NCBI GenBank assembly: GCA_016866575.1
Contig: VGMA01000064.1
Coordinates: forward strand, 1-8,763
Origin: Chlamydiota bacterium
GTDB taxonomy: Bacteria > Chlamydiota > Chlamydiia > Chlamydiales > VGMA01
Direction of reading: 5' to 3'
DNA: 8,763 nt
In this document: piece after piece, positions 1 through 6,116 of the stretch
Numbering within the stretch: the stretch's first letter is position 1
Layout: each line of letters begins with the position of its first letter
Notes under the pieces: model-generated
The model's database searches: none
What the model was told of the DNA's origin: nothing
Seen by the model: only the letters and a program-made list of their open reading frames with translations
Made by a program: the position numbers and the translations under genes

Positions 1-237
1 CGCAAAACTGTATCCTTAGCAGTAGAGCATGGAGTCGCAATGCCTTGCTTTATGGCAGGGTTGACCTTTTTTGACGGCCTAAAAACACAAAGAAGTTCCG
101 CTAATCTTACGCAGGCCTTAAGAGACAATTTTGGCGCTCACACCTATGAAAGAGTCGATCAACCCAGAGGCAAATTTTTCCACACATTATGGACAAAAGA
201 CAGTGGAAAAGTTTCATCAGGAACATATAACGCCTAG
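1..237 (+). CDS. gnd: 6-phosphogluconate dehydrogenase, C-terminal end (5' partial)
   Basis: Only the last 78 codons are present; the frame is open to the left edge and ends at TAG. The enzyme oxidatively decarboxylates 6-phosphogluconate to ribulose 5-phosphate with NADP+ in the cytosolic pentose phosphate pathway. The visible part is the family's C-terminal tail: an Ala/Leu-rich helix reading PCFMAGLTFFDGLKT, then SANLTQALRDNFGAHTYERV and FFHTLW. In the family, the Arg and His six residues apart in R-D-x-F-G-A-H (here codons at 121 and 139) come from the neighbouring subunit and bind the substrate phosphate; both are present. The ATG at 40 is internal, not the start. A terminator follows 25 nt after the stop. 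In C. trachomatis gnd lies beside lepA, which supports the assignment. Confidence 0.95.
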   Translation, partial: RKTVSLAVEHGVAMPCFMAGLTFFDGLKTQRSSANLTQALRDNFGAHTYERVDQPRGKFFHTLWTKDSGKVSSGTYNA

Positions 238-262
238 ATATAGAAATAGCTTCAAGATTTAA

Positions 263-293
263 AAGTCAAGGTCATCGTACCTTGGCTTTTTTT
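263..293 (+). terminator. Intrinsic terminator of gnd
   Basis: A 10-bp stem (AAGTCAAGGT at 263-272 against ACCTTGGCTT at 279-288, with one T-G wobble) encloses a 6-nt loop and runs into seven T's at 287-293. This is a standard Rho-independent terminator 25 nt after the gnd stop. It separates gnd from the downstream Inc-like genes. Confidence 0.9.
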
Positions 294-608
294 ATGACCT
301 ATTCATGAAGATCAAATAAATTTCCACATTAGCTAAAAAATATCTCGCTACATTATTCAAAGAAAATGCATTGCAGTCTAGATCAGGCTCTAGCTTTGCT
401 ATTTGTTCATTATTTTAGCGAATAGGTGATTGAATATTTTAAATTTAAAAACAAATTTATTGCGTGAGAATTAAAGCCCATTTTTAAAAAAAATTGCACT
501 TTTCCATATTTATTTTTTTAATTGTAGTATTTTGTCATGGAGTAAATTTTTAAATAAACATTTTTTATTTATTTTTTATTCAATCTTTATTGTAACTTAA
601 ATCTACCA
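294..608. other. AT-rich intergenic region, no recognised gene
   Basis: I see no convincing gene here. The part from about 470 to 600 is extremely AT-rich with long A and T runs. The part from about 300 to 420 is less AT-rich. On the minus strand it has a stop-bounded frame of about 41 codons (292-414) without a start codon or ribosome binding site. That could be decayed coding sequence or chance. No repeat, tRNA or riboswitch-like structure was recognised. It is the left border of the accessory island. Confidence 0.5.
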
Positions 609-638
609 TTGACTATTTCCTCTTTGTCGCTGTATTAT
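609..638 (+). promoter_or_regulatory. Putative sigma-70-type promoter for the 490-aa Inc-like gene
   Basis: TTGACT at 609-614 matches the -35 consensus in 5 of 6 bases. TATTAT at 633-638 matches the -10 consensus in 5 of 6, with an 18-bp spacer. Transcription would start near 645, about 27 nt before the ATG at 672. The AT-rich background raises the risk of a chance match, but position and spacing are good. Confidence 0.5.
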
Positions 639-671
639 GTATTGCATATAAGTCATTGAGAGTGAAAATAC

Positions 672-2144
672 ATGCTTTTAAGTAATAATTTAGCGATCGG
701 AAACCTCAGAGAACAAATGATAGAACCGGAAATAGGCCTTTTTGAAAACACTCCTGCTATCAACCGAGGTGCTCAACAAGCCAATTTAGATCAAAATAGA
801 GAGATTACTGTCATTGAATTGTTTCCTGATTCATTACAAGATGATTGCTGCATAGATATGCAGGCGTGTGTAAAAATTGCTCTAGTTGCAGCCACCTTGA
901 TGGTTTGTATAGTTTTTGCGCCGGTTACGCTGGGATTATTTTTTGTTTTTTGCACAATAGATGCTCTATGCGAAACAGAAATTCTGAATAAAATAGCTCA
1001 ATTTGTAGATAGATTCTTGTCTGCACCTGAATTTTGTCCTATTGAACATGAGTCTTTAGAAATGGCAGCTTTAGAAATGGCAGTAAGACCGCAAATACGC
1101 ATTACACCCCCTTTAGCCCAAGAACAAATTTTACAAGCAGATTCAGAATGTCAAAAAGACTTTAAGCGTTTTAAAAATAGCTTAACTGATAGTACCAGAA
1201 TCGCAATATCACCTGCCAAATTAGTAGGTTTTAATCAGTTGCTTCAGCCATACCTCGATCGCAATATACCAAATTTAACAAACTATTTAAGAAATCTTCC
1301 TAATGATCTTTTTGATACACAAGAATCGAGAACCTTAAAAGAGTATGTTATAGCTAGTATTCCCGGAGATATTTCCGATGAAGCAGAGAATTCACCAACC
1401 TTTGAGACTGCAAGACTTATTCGGATTATATTCAATATTTTTGCTAAGTACAAAGATCATGTAGATCAAGCTACTGATGGTCAAGAGGAATTGAATACGC
1501 AGTACAAAAGAGATTTTATTAGAACCCTTGACCATATAAAAATGACGATTGACTCAGGGTGCGTTTATAACAGAGCTACCAATTTGCGTGCCGAAATTGA
1601 ATCAACGCTTAATTTACAGCCTTTTTTAGTTCCTGCGCAAGTCCCAGTTATGGATTTTTCTTTTGCGCTTCTTATGTTGAAATTGCAAAACCATATTATC
1701 GACCAGCAAATCATCAACATCAATGCAGGCTGTGATCTTCTAAATGAAGCAAATGGAAATAGAGCAGTTCTAAATGAAGAAGTAATGGTCAAATGGCATG
1801 TTATGTCACGCTTAGGTTTAATCAATGACGTAGGTTATACGCCAGGCTATTACGAGGGCCATGTGCAAAATGTAATTAGAGGATATCAAAACGAATTCAA
1901 ACCGATCCAGTTTTTATTTGAGCAGCTGACTGAAAGCACAAGTGAAAGCAGATTGACCAACAGGTTTCACACTCTAATATGGCAATGGTTTGAAAATGAG
2001 GGCTTTGATTTAATGGACGAAGAGAGTGTAGAGGATCGAAGATTGCTTTTGGATCTTCACAATACCAGTGGGTTCACTCCATGTTTTAATGCGTATGCAA
2101 TTGCCTATTTTTTAACAAAAAATCAATTCGCTCTTTGCTCATAA
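672..2144 (+). CDS. Predicted Inc-like membrane/effector protein, 490 aa
   Basis: I do not recognise a named family over the full length. Residues 1-58 are polar. A Cys-rich lead-in (CC at 59-60) precedes a long hydrophobic segment at about 65-98, broken by a proline near 84. This is the bilobed shape typical of chlamydial inclusion membrane proteins, which are exported by type III secretion and inserted in the inclusion membrane with both ends facing the host cytosol; that role is inferred. The rest is soluble and mostly helical-looking. From about 245 to the end it matches the C-terminus of the protein at 2292-4106: SGC-x-YN-x4-LR around Cys297, KP-I-x-F-x-FE-x-L near 410-419, and RFH-x3-W-x-W-F-x4-GFD with His433 and Asp446. 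There is no classical signal peptide. The start is supported by a weak GAG-containing site about 10 nt upstream and by a promoter-like sequence at 609-638. No terminator follows, so read-through into the next gene is possible. Confidence 0.8.
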   Translation: MLLSNNLAIGNLREQMIEPEIGLFENTPAINRGAQQANLDQNREITVIELFPDSLQDDCCIDMQACVKIALVAATLMVCIVFAPVTLGLFFVFCTIDALCETEILNKIAQFVDRFLSAPEFCPIEHESLEMAALEMAVRPQIRITPPLAQEQILQADSECQKDFKRFKNSLTDSTRIAISPAKLVGFNQLLQPYLDRNIPNLTNYLRNLPNDLFDTQESRTLKEYVIASIPGDISDEAENSPTFETARLIRIIFNIFAKYKDHVDQATDGQEELNTQYKRDFIRTLDHIKMTIDSGCVYNRATNLRAEIESTLNLQPFLVPAQVPVMDFSFALLMLKLQNHIIDQQIININAGCDLLNEANGNRAVLNEEVMVKWHVMSRLGLINDVGYTPGYYEGHVQNVIRGYQNEFKPIQFLFEQLTESTSESRLTNRFHTLIWQWFENEGFDLMDEESVEDRRLLLDLHNTSGFTPCFNAYAIAYFLTKNQFALCS

Positions 2145-2291
2145 GGTCTATTCGTTATGTCAGAAATAGGGGTTGAGTTAAAATTGGTTTTACAGAGCCA
2201 AAACAATTAAAAATTAGTGATTTGAACAGGAAGAAAATGAGAAACACTTCTTGTTATTTAACAGTAATATTTTTTACTAAAGGTTGATTTT
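2145..2291. other. Spacer between the two large Inc-like genes
   Basis: This is a 147-nt non-coding spacer. I found no hairpin with a T-tract and no well-spaced -35/-10 pair. The sequence TAAAGG at 2278-2283, 8 nt before the ATG at 2292, is a reasonable ribosome binding site for the downstream gene. The two genes may be co-transcribed, or the second may have a promoter I cannot recognise. Confidence 0.45.
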
Positions 2292-4106
2292 ATGTCTAAC
2301 GGTGTGAGAAATGCAGGTGTGAATGACAATCTCTTTTACGACGAGCTTTTGCAAGGTTTACAATCTAATCTTCAAGGGGGACATGGTTTTGCACCTGGAG
2401 CTGAAAGCTTTATCTTAAACGTATCTGGTTTTGGCGCTGAAACGGGGGGTTCTGATCATGAGGAGTTTTTGCGAGTTTTACAAGATTTACAATCTAATCT
2501 TCAAGGGGTTACTCGTCTTGCACCTAGAGCTGAAACCATCAGCTTAGACAGAGCTGGTTTTGGCGCTGAACTGGGTGAATTTGATGACGATTATGAGTGC
2601 TGCAAAAAGTTTGTAAAAGTAGCAATCATTACCTCAAAATATGTCGCTGTGATCCTCGCATCGATTCTAGCAATAGCGCTGTTTCCTATTACGATATCAA
2701 TCATTGCAGGTGTAGCTTGTGCTTGTGAAGAAGATGGTTCTGAGCTAGCCGCTATCACGAATATTTTTTGTAGCTGGTTAAATGACTGCACTACCTGCGA
2801 AATCAATTTTGATGAATCAGAAAGAAATTCATCAGTGAGAGCTCCTCAACCTAGAGATCTAGGCCGCTTTGATGAATTAGAAAGAAATTCATCAGCAAGA
2901 GCTCCTCAACCTAGAGATCTAGGCCGCTTTGATGAATCAGAAAGAAATTCATCAGTAAGAGCTCCTCAAGCTACAGATGTAACACATCCTAATCGATTAG
3001 AAAAAAATCCCTCACAAAAAGATTTAACGATTGAATTTCCAAAAAATCAGCAGGTGTATGTTCCAAAAGAAGAAGATGACGAGAAAACAACGGAATTCTG
3101 CACATTTTTTAATCAAACTTATAGAGATGTAAGTTTGAACGAACTTAGCGCATATCCTTTTGAAGATTTATTTGTAGGAGTAAATTCTTTTTTCGATCCA
3201 ATTCAAAACCCTTGTCAATATTTTACAGATATTCCTCTGGAAGATTTTGTTGATATTTCAGGCGGTAATGGAAAAGAGCCTGTTAACGGCCCTCAAGTAA
3301 GAGAGGATTTAATAAGCCATAGGAGATGGCAAGCTTTGGCTAGTCATACTACAGTTGAATCTGAGCTTCTTTCAAAGTTTTACGTAAATACGATATTCAA
3401 TACGCTCCGCTTTTTAAAAAGTATTGAAAACACACCGGGAGTACAGGACGGTTTATCAAAATATAGAGAGACTTTCACTAATGTAGTAAAAAGGATGTAT
3501 GAAACATTCAGTGATGGTTGCGCGTTCAATCAAATTTCTCATTTAAGGTCGATAATTGCAGATATTTTATATGAAAACATACCCATCGGTGTACACATGG
3601 GATTTAACAAAGAGACAGTGGTGTTTTCTTTAGCTTTATATATATATCAGAGTGCGCAAATCAAAGAACTTACAGCAAAGGTTTTTACTCAACCACAGTT
3701 TCGATCAATTTTTCAAAATCATGAATATTATAATGGGGAAGGAGTAGAGCTTGAATATGTTGTTTTGAGAGAAATGCAGCTCATTCAAGCAAAATTTAAA
3801 GCACACTTTTTTGAAGGAGCACAAGCTAAACCTATGATTGATTGGGTGATTAGTGAATTTTGGAAAATTCATAAGCCCCTTTCATTTTTTTACGAAATGC
3901 TCAAACAAAAACCCGAAGCAGGATTTATAACTGCTAATTTTCATAGACAAATTTGTGATTGGTATAATGAGCAGGGGTTTGATATAACTTCAGATGAGCA
4001 CGCTTTTTTAAGAAAAGAGGGTTCTGAATCTTATGATTACTGGCTAAGCGAACAAGCTGTGGTCTATTATTTCATGAAAAATGGATTTCTCAAAGCTACT
4101 AATTAA
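2292..4106 (+). CDS. Predicted Inc-like membrane/effector protein with internal repeats, 604 aa
   Basis: No named family is recognised over the full length. The order is: two copies of a 43-residue repeat (about 8-50 and 51-93, each with LQSNLQG and GFGAE); an acidic stretch and CC at 103-104; a bilobed hydrophobic segment at about 107-144 with FP at 131-132 as the hinge; a Cys-containing stretch to 169; three 20-residue repeats (173-232) plus a weak fourth; and a soluble C-terminal domain from about 365. That domain matches the C-terminus of the 490-aa protein: DGC-x-FN-x4-LR at Cys410, KPL-x-F-x-YE-x-L near 528-537, NFH-x3-C-x-WYNEQGFD with His551 and Asp564. Localisation in the host-facing inclusion membrane is inferred from the hydrophobic pattern. 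The start is supported by TAAAGG 8 nt upstream. A GC-rich hairpin follows the stop. The function of the C-terminal domain is unknown. Confidence 0.8.
   Translation: MSNGVRNAGVNDNLFYDELLQGLQSNLQGGHGFAPGAESFILNVSGFGAETGGSDHEEFLRVLQDLQSNLQGVTRLAPRAETISLDRAGFGAELGEFDDDYECCKKFVKVAIITSKYVAVILASILAIALFPITISIIAGVACACEEDGSELAAITNIFCSWLNDCTTCEINFDESERNSSVRAPQPRDLGRFDELERNSSARAPQPRDLGRFDESERNSSVRAPQATDVTHPNRLEKNPSQKDLTIEFPKNQQVYVPKEEDDEKTTEFCTFFNQTYRDVSLNELSAYPFEDLFVGVNSFFDPIQNPCQYFTDIPLEDFVDISGGNGKEPVNGPQVREDLISHRRWQALASHTTVESELLSKFYVNTIFNTLRFLKSIENTPGVQDGLSKYRETFTNVVKRMYETFSDGCAFNQISHLRSIIADILYENIPIGVHMGFNKETVVFSLALYIYQSAQIKELTAKVFTQPQFRSIFQNHEYYNGEGVELEYVVLREMQLIQAKFKAHFFEGAQAKPMIDWVISEFWKIHKPLSFFYEMLKQKPEAGFITANFHRQICDWYNEQGFDITSDEHAFLRKEGSESYDYWLSEQAVVYYFMKNGFLKATN
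2358..2508 (+). repeat. 129-nt tandem duplication (43-aa repeat) in the 604-aa gene
   Basis: The 22-nt string starting TTACAATCTAATCTTCAAGG occurs at 2358-2379 and again at 2487-2508, exactly 129 nt apart. The protein repeats in step: LQSNLQG at residues 23-29 and 66-72, GFGAE at 46-50 and 89-93. The two copies are otherwise partly diverged, so this duplication is older than the 60-nt repeats downstream. The whole repeated part spans roughly 2313-2570. Confidence 0.85.
2808..2987 (+). repeat. Three tandem 60-nt repeats (20 aa) in the 604-aa gene
   Basis: Units lie at 2808-2867, 2868-2927 and 2928-2987. Each encodes a hydrophilic FDE-S/L-ERNSS-V/A-RAPQ core. The first two are nearly identical, and the third diverges in its last quarter (ATDVTH instead of PRDLGR). 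Residues 234-245 (NRLEKNPSQKDL) look like a degenerate fourth copy. The segment lies between the hydrophobic segment and the C-terminal domain, so it may act as a flexible, host-exposed linker; that is inference. Confidence 0.95.
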
Positions 4107-4136
4107 TAGCTATAAATTTTCATCAAATATTTATCT

Positions 4137-4161
4137 ACCCCCTTTTCTTAAAGAAGGGGGT
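4137..4161. other. Strong hairpin downstream of the 604-aa gene, no T-tract
   Basis: ACCCCCTT (4137-4144) pairs with AAGGGGGT (4154-4161) around a 9-nt loop, 31 nt after the stop codon at 4106. No run of T's follows on either strand, so it is not a canonical intrinsic terminator. It could protect the 3' end of the mRNA or be a degenerate terminator. Confidence 0.6.
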
Positions 4162-4380
4162 GCAAAGTAGATGAGTGAGCTGGTTTTGTACTGATTCATG
4201 CTATCTAAAGAGCCTAAAAAAACTTTCACTTCTAGTCAGTTTAGCGATTTTATCGATAATGAGATGATTCATGTATGTTTAGCATTTAATGGGTGAGGAT
4301 CCTTATCCATTTAGCCAATGAATCACTTTGCTTAGGCAGCTTCATTACGCTAATTAAATTTTTGATATTAGAATCGTAAT
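4162..4380. other. Intergenic region without a recognised gene
   Basis: A 32-codon frame (4198-4296, +) has no ribosome binding site and resembles nothing I know. At 4362-4375 the string TTGATATTAGAATCG closely matches TTGATATTAGAAATCG just downstream of the 136-aa gene (5126-5141). This marks the left end of the duplicated EEP 3' region described at 4381-4515. Confidence 0.5.
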
Positions 4381-4515
4381 TTATTCCTCGTCTTCTTTAA
4401 GAGGAGCTTTTTTCATAAATTGGATATTCGTTTCTAGATTATTTAGCACCTCTTTTGCTCTTAAATCTTTAGAATTAAAACAGTTGAAAAAATTAAATTC
4501 ATAAGCTTTGCGTCT
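4381..4515 (-). pseudogene. Remnant of the 3' end of a second EEP-family gene
   Basis: Read on the minus strand, this frame ends in TAA (4381-4383) and encodes about 44 residues with the tail LRAKEVLNNLET-N-I-x2-MKKAPL-x-E-x-E. The intact EEP gene at 5146-6105 ends in LKADEVLNDLET-H-I-x2-MKKAPL-x-E-x-E, about 18 identities in 27 residues. At the DNA level 4399-4464 aligns without gaps to 5164-5229 with about 52 of 66 bases matching. Further in, KAYEFNFF corresponds weakly to KQIDFIF, which holds the catalytic-site Asp of the intact protein, here Glu. Homology fades near 4515, and there is no start codon, N-terminus or catalytic core. It is best read as the surviving 3' end of a duplicated, deleted gene. 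The weakened TCCTC/GAGGA hairpin with six T's (4385-4413) is the counterpart of the terminator at 5149-5178. Confidence 0.8.
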
Positions 4516-4703
4516 TAAAATTATAAAAAAACAAACATTGAATTTAATAATTTTTATTTTAAAAATATAATTACATCTAAATTTAGATTATTTTATAAAA
4601 AGGCATTTTTATTTTGTGTTTTTTTCCTTTTTGAAAGATATAATATTAAAGATTAAGTGATTTTTATTTTGTTAAAACTTAAATATAGCAAAAATTTTTA
4701 TTA
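4516..4703. promoter_or_regulatory. AT-rich leader region of the 136-aa gene with a TATAAT box
   Basis: This stretch is almost wholly A and T, with no recognisable gene. A perfect TATAAT lies at 4639-4644. The best -35 candidate, TTGTGT at 4614-4619, is poor and 19 bp away. If used, transcription would begin near 4651, leaving a leader of about 68 nt before the ATG at 4719. The AT bias makes chance -10 matches likely. Confidence 0.35.
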
Positions 4704-4713
4704 AAAAAAGAGG
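4704..4713 (+). promoter_or_regulatory. Ribosome binding site deciding the start of the 136-aa gene
   Basis: A strong purine-rich site, AAAAAAGAGG followed by TG, ends 5 nt before the ATG at 4719. An in-frame GTG at 4713 overlaps the site itself and cannot be served by it, so ATG 4719 is the better start. Confidence 0.75.
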
Positions 4714-4718
4714 TGCCA

Positions 4719-5129
4719 ATGTCGTCAGTTTACATAAATTTTTCAGGGCCCCAATATCATCAAATAGCTGCATTTCCTAGTAGTAATCAAGATGAAGAGG
4801 AGTCCGTACATTCACATAAGAGTGAATCTCGCTCTCTTGAACAAAGCGCTATTGTTTCTATAGAAAACGATCCATCATATACAGGTTGCTGGCATTTTTT
4901 AGGTCTTGCAAATCTTTGCACGAAGCATGTTGTTGCTCTGCTAGCTTTGATAGTGGCTGTGAATATTTTAGCTCCTATCTGTATTGTTTTCTCTCCAGCC
5001 ATAATTATTGGAAATGCGATGATGAATCGCGGATATGAGGGGATTGGCGAAAGAATGGGAGATTTTGTTAAAAACGTATTTATTTGGTTAGGGCAAACGT
5101 CTTGGGCATGGCCTACAAATGATGTTTGA
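4719..5129 (+). CDS. Short Inc-like membrane protein, 136 aa
   Basis: No named family is recognised. It has a polar, Ser/Glu-rich N-terminus (1-55), Cys57 and Cys67, then a hydrophobic segment at about 71-102 with prolines at 86 and 93, and a short amphipathic tail (IGERMGDFVKNVFIWL) ending at 136. The hydrophobic part resembles those of the 490-aa and 604-aa proteins: preceding Cys residues, an A-P or F-P hinge, then an I-x2-F/I type helix. It lacks their large C-terminal domain. It therefore looks like a short Inc protein or a paralogue that lost its C-terminal half. The intact strong ribosome binding site argues that it is expressed. The TGA stop lies 19 nt before a terminator stem and 16 nt from the stop of the convergent EEP gene. 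An inclusion-membrane location is inferred from the hydrophobic pattern only. Confidence 0.75.
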   Translation: MSSVYINFSGPQYHQIAAFPSSNQDEEESVHSHKSESRSLEQSAIVSIENDPSYTGCWHFLGLANLCTKHVVALLALIVAVNILAPICIVFSPAIIIGNAMMNRGYEGIGERMGDFVKNVFIWLGQTSWAWPTNDV

Positions 5130-5145
5130 TATTAGAAATCGCACG

Positions 5146-6105
5146 TTACCCCTCTTTTTCGCAAAGAGGGGCTTTTTTCATTATGTCGATGTGTGTTTCT
5201 AGATCATTTAGTACCTCGTCAGCTTTTAAGCCCTGAGGCATTAAATTAGGGGAAGTAAAAATGAAATCAATTTGCTTGGCGTAAAGGTCGTATCCGATAT
5301 TGGTAGGATAGCCTGTATGACAGCATGTAAGCTCTAGAGAAGATTTCAGAAAACACTCCTCCATTTCCCACTGGTTAAAATTCATATCTCCCAAGACAAG
5401 CATTTGATGTGAAGGGTGGTTTTCGATGTATTTAGCTAGTTCATAGCGACTTGGTAGTCTTGGATCTGCTGGTATATGCGTATTGATCACGCGGAATTCT
5501 TCATCATGATGATTAAAAATTGCGTCGATGATTTCATGGTGCGTATCTAAAAAAAATGGGTATTGAAAGGAGAGGGTTTTTAGTGAAAAAAAGCGTTTAT
5601 CATATATGAGAGCTAAGCAGCTTTGGATACAAAAAGTCTCTTTATGGAGAATTTCATAGTAAGAAGGTAGTTTTTTTTTGACTATTTCAATGAGCTCTAC
5701 AGAACACTCTTGTAAAGCGAGTAATTGCTTAGGGGCTGTGTCGTGTAAGAGTGTTTGAAAAATCTTTTCTACAATGAGTTCGGTTCTGTTTTTGGCTTTA
5801 AGCACTGAAGAATTAGCAAGTCCTTGCTTATCTCTTAATATCCAAAAGAGGTAGGCGGGATTTAAGACATTCCAAGTTGCAACATTAAAGGTGCGGCAAT
5901 TCGCACCTACTGGCAAATGGTCTGAAGGGAATGTCCACTTATCACCCAGCTTGCCTACATAATATCTTGGCAAGGTCAATGTTTGGCATAAGGAGATGTT
6001 TTTTTGACAGATGGTTGAATAACGCATCTGTCTTAGTGATTGTCGTCTTGTCGATTTTTGCTTAGGTGCAAATTCTTCTTTTAGAAAAGAGAAGGAATCG
6101 TCCAT
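5146..6105 (-). CDS. Endonuclease/exonuclease/phosphatase (EEP) family protein, 319 aa
   Basis: The protein belongs to the Mg2+-dependent EEP fold (DNase I, ExoIII, CCR4-type deadenylases, inositol phosphatases). Visible motifs in order: F-NVATWNVLNP with Asn79 (metal/phosphate site), LALQE with Glu133 (metal ligand), VINTHIPADP with His210, LVLGDMNFN with Asp240 and Asn242 (catalytic pair), and QIDFIF with Asp280. The usual final motif, SDH-x-P-V, is absent from the C-terminus; instead FPSDHLPVGA lies at residues 59-68, before the first canonical motif, which suggests a circularly permuted domain. There is no signal peptide or membrane segment. The substrate cannot be predicted; CCR4-like RNA cleavage or phosphoesterase activity are both possible, and export as an effector is speculative. 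The start lies 11 nt after the lepA stop with no clear Shine-Dalgarno, suggesting expression by coupling to lepA. A remnant of a second copy lies at 4381-4515. Confidence 0.85.
   Translation of the reverse strand: MDDSFSFLKEEFAPKQKSTRRQSLRQMRYSTICQKNISLCQTLTLPRYYVGKLGDKWTFPSDHLPVGANCRTFNVATWNVLNPAYLFWILRDKQGLANSSVLKAKNRTELIVEKIFQTLLHDTAPKQLLALQECSVELIEIVKKKLPSYYEILHKETFCIQSCLALIYDKRFFSLKTLSFQYPFFLDTHHEIIDAIFNHHDEEFRVINTHIPADPRLPSRYELAKYIENHPSHQMLVLGDMNFNQWEMEECFLKSSLELTCCHTGYPTNIGYDLYAKQIDFIFTSPNLMPQGLKADEVLNDLETHIDIMKKAPLCEKEG
5149..5178 (+). terminator. Intrinsic terminator of the 136-aa gene, inside the EEP 3' end
   Basis: CCCCTCTTT (5149-5157) pairs with AAAGAGGGG (5163-5171) around a 5-nt loop, followed by six T's at 5173-5178. 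This is a good + strand terminator. The stem also encodes the last codons (PLCEKEG) of the convergent EEP gene, so terminator and coding end constrain each other. On the minus strand no T-tract follows the stem. Confidence 0.85.
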
Positions 6106-6116
6106 AGGCTTGATCG

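Noticed and set aside
292..414. Minus-strand frame of about 41 codons downstream of gnd, possibly a gene remnant
   Set aside because: It has no start codon or ribosome binding site and no recognisable motif, and it begins inside the gnd terminator. Chance cannot be excluded in such AT-rich sequence.
1560..1600. NEL-type ubiquitin ligase active site suggested by Cys followed by Asn-Arg and Leu-Arg in the 490-aa protein
   Set aside because: The NEL family needs a C-x-D motif with different spacing to the following helix; here C-V-Y-N-R lacks the Asp, and the paralogue has C-A-F-N-Q.
1565..1825. Minus-strand open frame of 86 codons inside the 490-aa gene
   Set aside because: It lies wholly within a longer gene with paralogue support on the other strand and has no features of its own.
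4198..4296. 32-codon + strand frame between the 604-aa gene and the EEP remnant
   Set aside because: No Shine-Dalgarno sequence, no similarity to neighbours, and a length expected by chance.
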